DNA of 64,000 nucleotides, from positions 186,001-250,000 of the forward strand of contig JACGCN010000007.1 of assembly GCA_014905825.1 (NCBI GenBank), written 5' to 3'. This document shows, piece after piece, positions 56,943 through 64,000 of this stretch. The DNA is from Lyophyllum atratum (lineage: Eukaryota > Basidiomycota > Agaricomycetes > Agaricales > Lyophyllaceae). The position numbers were made by a program, and so were the translations under genes. The notes below the pieces were generated by a model that was given only the letters and a program-made list of their open reading frames with translations, had not been told where the DNA came from and did not search any database. Positions within the stretch are counted from its first letter, which is position 1; each line of letters starts with the position of its first letter.

Positions 56943-57289
56943 AGGCTATTTAATTGCTTTTTCCTTGTATGCCTGGGGAATGGATTTATTGGACATATGA
57001 GTCTCGTGAGGTCAAGGGTACATTGAATCTGGACGTTATGCGCGGGTCTACGATAATGGGTGGAATGAAAGGATCGTGCAACGATGTCGGGTGTGGGAGG
57101 GGTTTCACCGTTGCAGCGACTAGTGTGCGAGGCTGCAGATAGCGTTGATGATTAGGGCATAGGCCACTCAACCCATCAACTGAATGACGTCAGGTCGAAT
57201 TTGGCCGAGTCACGAATGCGCAGATGCAATTAAGGTAAGTTGCAATATCTCAACTATAGCAAAAAGTTCAATATCTCAACGTCTGCCTG
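56943..57289. other. Convergent 3' region
   Basis: Between the stops of the HCNGP gene and the APH kinase. No gene seen; a near-repeat of GC(A)ATATCTCAAC occurs near 57.24-57.28 kb. Confidence 0.5.
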
Positions 57290-58141
57290 TTACTTGGCGA
57301 AAGGCATCGATTCTAGCACCCATCTGATCCCATCCAAGGACTTGTACTCTTCGTTGTACTCGCCCAACAGCGGCAGAATCCGGTCAATAAAGCTGTCAGG
57401 ATGGCAGTGATGCTCGAAAGCGACGTTCGCATACTCAAAGTACGCAGGATACCAGCCCGCACGTTCCCAATCTATGATCCACAGCTGCTTCCCCTCGTCC
57501 AGGATAAAATTCCGCGGGGCCAGGTCCTGATGTGAGAACACAAGCTCATGTTCCGTGCTGCTGAAAAGCGTCAGTGCTGGGTCCCGCGCGAGCTCGATCC
57601 TGCGGTTGAGCCAGCCCACGAGCTCGCTGTGCGTCTTGAATGGCCCCGCATCGTAGAAGCCAAACCACCGGCCGCGGCATCTGTCCCCGTCCAGAGGACC
57701 CGGGGAAGCCGGGTGCCCGACGTCAATGGTGCGCAGCTGACGGATGTAGTCGTGAAGTTGCGCGAGGACAAGTTCGCGCGTGGCATCGTCGAATGAATCC
57801 CAGGTCTTGTCCAAAGAGTCACCGCGTACGTAGTCCATCACGATATATACCTCAAACCTCCTCCGGAAGACCAGGTGCACATGTGGAACGGGTATAGTTG
57901 TATGCTTCTCGATAAATTCCATGGCCTTTGCTTCCGAGATGTGGCCTGCCTTCACGACGAGCTCGTCTGTGATCTTAAGCACACTCTGAGCCAGAGGATC
58001 ATCGTGAAACTTCAAGCCTAACGGCATCAGTTCGAGGACCTCGGTAGGAGTGATGCGCGTATCTGGAGAGCTTGATATGATCTCGATCTCGATCGTATGC
58101 TTGATCGCTGGGGGAGAGGGCGGGCAGCTGAGGAGAAGCAA
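57290..58141 (-). CDS. APH-family phosphotransferase (kinase-like)
   Basis: This family shares the aminoglycoside-phosphotransferase/choline-kinase fold and phosphorylates small molecules; fungal members mostly lack assigned substrates. A single 283-residue exon includes KAGHISEAKAMEFIEKHTTI and PVPHVH, the hinge YIVMDYVR, the catalytic loop LVFSHQDLAPRNFIL (HxDxxxxN) and the metal-binding IIDWERAGWYPAYFEYAN. The glycine-rich N-lobe strand carrying the ATP-binding Lys is short or missing, as in many fungal paralogues. No signal peptide. The first ~50 codons and about 60 bp upstream are duplicated at 63.32-63.50 kb. Resistance to a drug should not be inferred. Confidence 0.85.
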   Translation of the reverse strand: MLLLSCPPSPPAIKHTIEIEIISSSPDTRITPTEVLELMPLGLKFHDDPLAQSVLKITDELVVKAGHISEAKAMEFIEKHTTIPVPHVHLVFRRRFEVYIVMDYVRGDSLDKTWDSFDDATRELVLAQLHDYIRQLRTIDVGHPASPGPLDGDRCRGRWFGFYDAGPFKTHSELVGWLNRRIELARDPALTLFSSTEHELVFSHQDLAPRNFILDEGKQLWIIDWERAGWYPAYFEYANVAFEHHCHPDSFIDRILPLLGEYNEEYKSLDGIRWVLESMPFAK

Positions 58142-58211
58142 GCTTCGTCAGTAGGTAGAACATGGACGGACTTAAATTCACGAACTACCCCGGCGTGCAG
58201 CAGTCTGCACA

Positions 58212-60000
58212 CTAAACGAAGGGATCTTCAGTCTCGTTGCAGCGAGTAACTTGCACACCGCTTACCTCCACCAACTCGACTCCTTCTGGGAACGACTTCA
58301 CCTCTTGAGTGCTGAGCACGGTCTCGGGCAAAATAATCTTCAAGTTGAGTGTCGCGGTGCAAGATGCGGAACATGTAGAATGACCCTTTGGACAGGACAG
58401 AGCCTCAGCCAACGAGATATGGTTCGGCTCATTACCAGACCAGATTAGATGCGTACACACGGAATCGAAGATGTGCTCTGACAACGTCGTTGACGATTGA
58501 ACACGTAAATCGCAACATAAAGTTGTTCCTTCCTGAATAACAATCTCAGTCGTATGGAATCCATGGGACCCGAAAGGCACATACCTTGAACATATTCCAA
58601 ATGATTTGATGGAGCAACCAAGGAGGGTTTCCGGGCGTGATAAAGATTTTGGCCCCAGAAGAAATAACGTTTTTCTTAAAGAAACAAATTAGTGACCGTC
58701 GTGCTTCGGCATTTGAGAATGAAGTCATAGTCAAGAAGTGCCCTTGTGGTGAAAAAAGTGAGGTGTAGAAGGCAACAGCATCGGGGTCGATCTCGCCAGG
58801 AAGGAAAGAGAGGTCGATGTCATCCAGGAAATTCCCATCTTTCAATGTATTCAACAATATCTGTATCTCATCCCGAGGATTCCAAGTGGAGCCGCGTCTC
58901 ACTTCTAGTTCGTCCTGATATGGATGTTCCACCAAGGCAATCGGTGAGAGGTGTACCCCTGGTATTGTGCTTTCCAGAGTTGCCATATGGTCGTGACCAT
59001 TGAATGTGTCCATAATGACGTAGGCAGCTCCGAGTTGCATCACAGCAAGCATGGAAACAATGATATCGGCCGGATGCTGGAGAGCGATGGGTACGAGGCT
59101 GCCAGCTTGGACTCCTTTCAAATGGAGGGCATAGGCAACATGAAGGGAGATAGCATGCAGATCTAGGTATGTGATCTCTATAATGCGCTGATGATAATCA
59201 AAAAATCGGAGGGCAACCAATAGAGGGTCTGTTTCTGACCGTCGGAGGAAGAAGGTATGCAGAGGCGCTGCAATTTCGTCATCCTGCCGGTAACGGTCGG
59301 GAGGAGGGGCTGTCCCTCCATTGGACAACCTATTTTCTGCACGCGTGAGGAATTGGACGCTCTGCAGAGTAATGCACTGTCGATAGTTGTCGGTGAGCAA
59401 AACCCGACGATACAGTGGACTAATGAGGGACGACGGATGCAGGTGGGCGGATTGGCAGCTCTGTGTGTGGAGGCTGCGTAAAGCATTCCGTATGTTGACA
59501 AGGAACCAGCTAGCTTTGGAATGTCTTATGAACGTTTTGTCGTAGACAACTTGAATAATGGACACATCCGAGTCGATACGTCGAGATATCATGATGGGTA
59601 CGCATGACGCTATGGCAAGTGAGATGACTGCATCTGATGGGACGTCCTGATGCAATGCTATCCCAACTCGAGACAAAGGAAACGCATCGGCTTGGACTGG
59701 AGCCCATGCCATTTCGGAGGTTGGATCAAGCTTTGGAAATGCAACTTCAAGGGAGCCGGAAGGTAGAACGACGGAGAACGTGACCCTTCCTGGACCACCT
59801 TGGTTACGCTGAGCTAGGGCAGTAGCTTGAAGCAGATCATTTTCGTCAATAATTTCCCTGTAACAGATATTGCGAACTGTCCACATTGTCGTTAATGGGG
59901 GTCGCCAGCCAGGTAGAACGAAAGGAAAAGAGCAAGCGTTGACAAAGTCGTAGGGGCAGTTCATGTCGTTGTGATGATGGTCTATACACGAGTTGATCAA
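58212..60000 (-). pseudogene. Truncated adenylation-domain (NRPS-like) gene
   Basis: A long exon of 484 residues ends near 58.55 kb and may splice to a second frame (58580-58212, VCSGFGSHG-like start, ending NETEDPFV). Around residues 270-330, EITYLDLHAISLHVAYALHL, KGVQAGSLVPIALQHPADII and VSMLAVMQLGAAYVIMD match core motifs A1-A2 of AMP-forming adenylation domains. Later, DAVAFYTSLFSPQGHFLTMT sits where A3 (YTSGSTGxPKG) should be, but the Ser/Gly/Lys core is lost. Motifs A5-A10 and a carrier domain are absent. The N-terminal 200 residues are unfamiliar. Either a degenerate gene or a repurposed protein; adenylation activity is unlikely. Confidence 0.5.
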
Positions 60001-60407
60001 TTTGCTGTGAACATGACGAACACAAGAAATTACTCAACTGCAGCCGATTCGTGAGATTTGTCAAAATTTCTGTAACGTGTAAGTTTCAGGCTAAGCTCTT
60101 GGTTGGGTTCGCTATACTAATCGTGGCGCTTGAAGCTTGAAGCTGAAGCAAAGCTGAAGTTCAAGTTGAAGTCATTGCTAAACGAAGCAACGTGCACGTG
60201 ATCGCTGCCAACGACGCGAAGGACCAGGTCTATAGACCGGTGACCGTTCCCTCTACTGAGAGACAAGCCTCAAGTAGAGGGGTGACAAAAAACCAATAAG
60301 CGATACAACTAAGTAAATCCAATCATAACAGCCCCGTGAAAACATTAAGAGCAGCTATAAACCCTTGCACAAATCTGATTTACATAGTAACGATACTTCA
60401 AAAGAGT
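60001..60407. other. Intergenic with PSF1-promoter-like patch
   Basis: CAATTTGCTGTGAACATGAC and AACACAAGAAATTACTC at 59.999-60.037 kb also occur, separated by a few more bases, in the PSF1 upstream region on the minus strand (21.44-21.48 kb). A run of GAAGCTTGAAGCTGAAGC-type repeats lies near 60.13 kb. No gene seen. Confidence 0.55.
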
Positions 60408-62831
60408 CTAACAGCCTTCAGGAACATCGGTGTTGTCGACAAAGCCGGGACCGGCGTTCAGCCCGAGGCCACGGCTGGCGAAGGCCTTAAAAAGTGCGCA
60501 CTTGTTGGCGCCATTGAACCGATTCTTGTCAGCTTGTATCCATGCATCACGGGCAGAAACGACTGTTGGAACCATGTCATGATGAGGTACGCCAAGAACA
60601 CTGAATGTGATGTTACTCACATGTGGGATTGCAAGGCTGCAAAAGCAGCGCATCGAGGAAGAGGTGCATGAAGACCACATTGCCCTCGTTCGTATCGGGG
60701 TTGGTCAGGGCAGTATTGGAGAAACCGCGCTCGGCCACGAGGGCGGCAAGGACGTTGTGAAGCATGTTGGCCCAGACTTCGCCGATGGCTGGTGGAAATG
60801 ATCGTGATGAGGATCACAAACATGGTCTCGACACGAAGGAGTACTAAGCGTACCGTGAACTTCGTTGAGTTTCGCAACGCTGGAGTAACGCAGCGGGTTG
60901 ACCTTCCTGTAGAGCAAATGGGCAGTAAGTTAGTGATTCTGCGGAACCTAATCAACAGATGGTAACGCACGCGTCCGTTGAGTAGGGGGCAGTGCGGACG
61001 CCGCCTGTGTTGTTCTTAACATATTGGCCCAATACGAAGTCCTTGACAATATCAGATTTCAGGTTGACCCAGCTATGAGTTGACGATGCAGTTCATCAGT
61101 AAAGAAGGCAAACTGGTGGAAATCTAAAACGTACTCAGCCATCGCATCGGACCAGCCCTCTCCCATTCCACGGGCCTCGGTTGTCTGCAGGCATCGCCCA
61201 GTGCCGCCGCCAGTCATGCGGTTCGTGACTCCGTGGGTCATCTCGTGGACGACGATATCAGTCTCGAGGGATCCGTCGCGTCTGGGCTGGATCAGAAAGA
61301 AGGTATCAGTCTCTACTCCTCCTAATAAATAGATCGTTACCCACATTTGTCAGATTGAAGATATACATGCGGCAGGTTCCCGGTTGACCGCTGCGCAGCA
61401 TAAGAAATCAGATGGGTACCAGCTAGTCAAGCGAGGAAAAGGCGACGTACTCAGGTGGGGTAGCGAAGTTGGCATTGTTCAGCCCAGACGCATCTTGCAC
61501 AGAGATTGAGACCCTGTCTCCGCCTTTCCCGCCTTTGCCAAAGTTTTTATTTTGGAAGTTGAAGGCCTTCTCGGTAAAGCCGTAGCGGTAGGTGAAGTCA
61601 TGCACAGTGTTGATGATGTAGAACGCGTTGTTCGTCGCGGCTCGCATGTTGGAAGCGTCGGTGGGATCCTTCGTATCATCATACTTGACGTTGAAGTTAA
61701 GACCTGCAGTGCTCTCGGCAGAGACCCGTTTGCCCACAGCCGCTGCGACGTTGTTACCTCTAGAAACAAGTTGGGACACTGTTTTTTAGAAGGAGGAGGA
61801 TCACTTACGCCGTGTTCGTGGTCTTGGTACTACCGTCACTGTGCCAGCCGAAGGGAGAAGCCAGAAGATCTTGAGGGTTGACCAAAGTCCCTTGACCTTC
61901 GGGGAGCGTTTCTTTTCGGATTGGGAGAACAGTGTACTAAGAGATCGGAGTTAGCTTATCGAAGCAACAGGGTATCGAACTCCTTCACCGAAGCATGTGC
62001 GACGAAATCCGTCACCGAAAGAATCTGGCCAGTGTGTGCGCAAACATAGGCCTCGAACCACGTCCCCGTCATCTCATTTTGGATTTGAACGACAAAAGTG
62101 AGAGCAACGGACCCGTCCTCGGTCACGAGGAACTCGACGCTCGGAGGCTGACCGTTAACCTTGCCGTCAAGGGCTTCTTCGACCTTAGGGATAAGGGTTT
62201 CGATGGCAAGGGTCGGTTTCGAGTCCGCAATTTTGCCTAATATATGTGAGATCGACGGTGGCCATAGAACATGCAACGGAACGTACTGCTGTTGACGAAT
62301 GACGAGCCGAACGCAACCACCTTGTTATCCTGCCACGCTATGTTGGCAACGGCATTAGCGAAGGAGACACCCTCCTGCAATGGGGATCAGGTGCCGCCCG
62401 TCATCAAAACACGGGGGACTCACATGGCTCTGCTCTACATAGGCAAACTTGCTCATGCCCTCCGTAAAGCCTGAGCGGTAGCTGACGTGTGAAGCATCGA
62501 CGCCGAGCTGTGATTGCATAAATGCGATGGCGGACTCTTCTAAAGCCGGAGGTATTGATGAATCCTTGAGCCCTTCAGGAATGGGCTGTTCGATCCCCTT
62601 TCCGAAGGTCTACTCACAGGCCGATATTAGTCCAAGGATCAAGGACACGGAATGTAATGGTGGACGAACCTTGAATGTAGACTCTGGGTGGAAGGCCTTG
62701 ACCTGAAGTGCACGATCAAAGTGGCTGACACGGTGTGTGGAGTGCCTTGCATGGCGCGGCCACGGTGACGCCTGTACGAGCGATGTGTAGATAGCGAGGA
62801 GAATGAAGGAAGGGAATAAGAAAGATGCCAT
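60408..62831 (-). CDS. M36 fungalysin, extracellular metalloprotease
   Basis: Fungalysins are secreted zinc endopeptidases made as proenzymes. A signal peptide ([20 protein letters not shown]) and the prodomain ([60 protein letters not shown]) precede [20 protein letters not shown]. Mature-domain exons follow: [69 protein letters not shown], the zinc site [18 protein letters not shown] (HExxH) and [14 protein letters not shown], which supplies the third ligand Glu. [20 protein letters not shown] and [20 protein letters not shown] end at EGC. About ten introns of ~50-60 bp keep frame as far as I traced. Its 5' 1.0 kb plus promoter is the inverted partner of 21.77-23.16 kb. Confidence 0.85.
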
Positions 62832-63215
62832 TTCCAGAACAGCAAAAGAAAACGCGATAACTAGATGCGTGAAAGAGGGGCGTGATAGCTAAAGGAGAGA
62901 CGAGAAGGGGAGTGGAGAAGGCGTCGCCCGGTCTTATAACCATCTGGAGCGTGTGGCTGACCTGCAGACACTGGTCTGCTTGGCAGTTCCTTTCATGATT
63001 GATAAGCTTATAGAAGAGTTCTTCATGGAAACAATTGGTTGTAAATGACAAGGCTGATGACGCGATGAAGAGTCCCGTGGGTGTTGGTTCTAGGCCTGGC
63101 GGCAGGTTCTCTTGGGCAAGGGAGGTGAAGCTGGGGGTTAGGATAAGGTATCCCAAAGATTCATATGAGTTCCATAAGTGCTGTCTCAACACCCATCCAC
63201 CTCAAGACGGGGGCC
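61835..63215 (-). repeat. Inverted duplication arm, intact fungalysin side
   Basis: Reverse complement of 21770-23159, including the 5' exons, promoter and a short piece of the orphan exon of 21.6-21.8 kb (STP(V/I)H(P/L)K). The arms are about 40 kb apart. Confidence 0.85.
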
Positions 63216-63497
63216 GGGGAGACTCTGGTCGACTCGGCCCCGGCGCAAGTCCAGGAGAAGAAGGACGCTGGGGGAGAGTCGTCGGTGCTTTCCATCGAGT
63301 CGTTTCCTTTGGAGGTGGGGGATCATCGTGCAACTCCAAGCCTAACAGCATCACTTCGAGGACAGTGATGCGCGTATCTGGAGAGCTTGATATGATCTCG
63401 ATCGCTGGGGGAGAGGGCGGGCAGCTGAGGAGAGGCAAGCTTCGTCAGTAGGTAGAATATGGACGGACTTAAATTCACGAACTACCCCGGCGTGCAC
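63200..63497 (-). pseudogene. Chimeric fragment: APH kinase 5' end plus orphan exon
   Basis: 63320-63497 copies the APH-kinase upstream region and first ~45 codons (58002-58199), with a 20-bp-scale deletion inside (AIEIISSS where the parent has AIKHTIEIEIISSS). At about 63320 it changes to sequence related to the orphan exon of 21.6-21.8 kb. The resulting minus frame is open for 78 residues: it begins MPLLSCPPSPPAIEI, passes LLGLELHDDPPPPKETTRW and stops at 63202. It lacks all kinase motifs. Confidence 0.75.
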
Positions 63498-64000
63498 GCG
63501 TGGACGTTCTTGGTATGAGACTAGAGTCTTTGCCTAAGTCTTCCTTATCTTCCCACTACCAACGCGTCAGTAATGGCGGTTAGTACTGATGGTAAGAAAG
63601 ATCATAGACGAAATTGGGGAACAACGAGCTCGGGAATAGTACGCGCTAGCGCAATACCCTGAGATGCCTCTCTCAATTCGCGACCCCTCCGAACAAATAC
63701 CAAACACTGGCTCCCAAAGCCATAGCCCTTTGAGGCTTCAGATATAACAACGGAAATCACAAGAAGCCGATAAGAGCCGAAGTATGATCATGATATGCGG
63801 AAATTCGGGACAAAAAATAGATTCGGATGCGTCCGCCCATCACCGCTGAGTGGCGTTTAACAACTTGACAGAGACGGACAGTTGAGAGTCGACGCTCTGA
63901 AAACTAGATTCGCTGCCAGCCCGCCTCGCAGTATGTTCGGAGAAACTTCTGGGAGAGAATGAGCTGATTCTGAGATTGACATGGGGTCGGGTCCGCAAGG
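63498..64000. other. Right edge, no gene seen
   Basis: Only short frames without motifs; a gene beyond the window may begin here. Confidence 0.5.

Noticed and set aside
58212..60000. A working siderophore or peptide synthetase
   Set aside because: Core motif A3 is degenerate and later adenylation motifs, carrier and condensation domains are missing.
1..64000. tRNA or rRNA genes and CRISPR arrays
   Set aside because: No B-box plus cloverleaf, rRNA signature or regular spacer array was seen; CRISPR is not expected in a fungal nucleus.

Overview
The window is nuclear DNA from a filamentous basidiomycete, most likely an Agaricomycete. Genes are split by many 45-70 bp GT-AG introns. The content fits as well: a fungal-specific FunK1 kinase, a Crinkler-type gene, M36 fungalysins, CE16-type esterases and a short cysteine-rich metallothionein. 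No rRNA or tRNA gene was recognised. Exon boundaries are my own reading of splice signals and frames; no search was run.

Layout. 0-6.6 kb is a repeat-rich accessory zone. It holds a retropepsin-like remnant, a homeodomain ORF joined in frame to a LINE reverse-transcriptase tail, an intact RMI1 homologue, and a decayed pair of ~0.9 kb direct repeats. 6.6-20 kb is ordinary gene space: a CE16-like esterase, a ~20-exon Dal5-type MFS transporter, eIF2-alpha, a NOPCHAP1/DUF4598 protein, a secreted CE16 esterase and a FunK1 kinase. 20.8-28 kb mixes the GINS subunit PSF1 with a truncated fungalysin, a broken Crinkler-type gene, a PD-(D/E)XK-like gene and a chimeric gene fragment. 28-34.3 kb has a Ctr copper transporter, SmD1 and a three-copy SDR array whose middle copy is dead.

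35.5-41.2 kb is the most unusual segment. A 5.7 kb unit is bounded by ~480 bp nearly identical inverted repeats with CACTG ends and a 3-bp GTA flanking duplication. It carries disabled pieces of an EH-domain (Ede1/Eps15-like) gene and a histidine kinase, with no transposase recognised. 41.7-50.6 kb holds TUP1 and two tandem membrane-anchored GH27 alpha-galactosidases. 51.5-58.1 kb holds a Sos7-like kinetochore protein, a metallothionein, GPI8, an HCNGP/SAP30BP protein and an APH-family kinase. 58.2-63.5 kb holds a degenerate adenylation-domain gene, an intact M36 fungalysin and another chimeric fragment.

A theme is local duplication of gene ends. Pieces of fungalysin, PSF1, HCNGP and the APH kinase each reappear elsewhere in the window as truncated, partly fused copies. 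With the 5.7 kb inverted-repeat unit, this suggests active capture and shuffling of host gene fragments. Functionally, genome-maintenance genes (RMI1, PSF1, Sos7), core expression genes (eIF2-alpha, SmD1, TUP1, HCNGP) and metal handling (Ctr, metallothionein) lie beside secreted or degradative enzymes.
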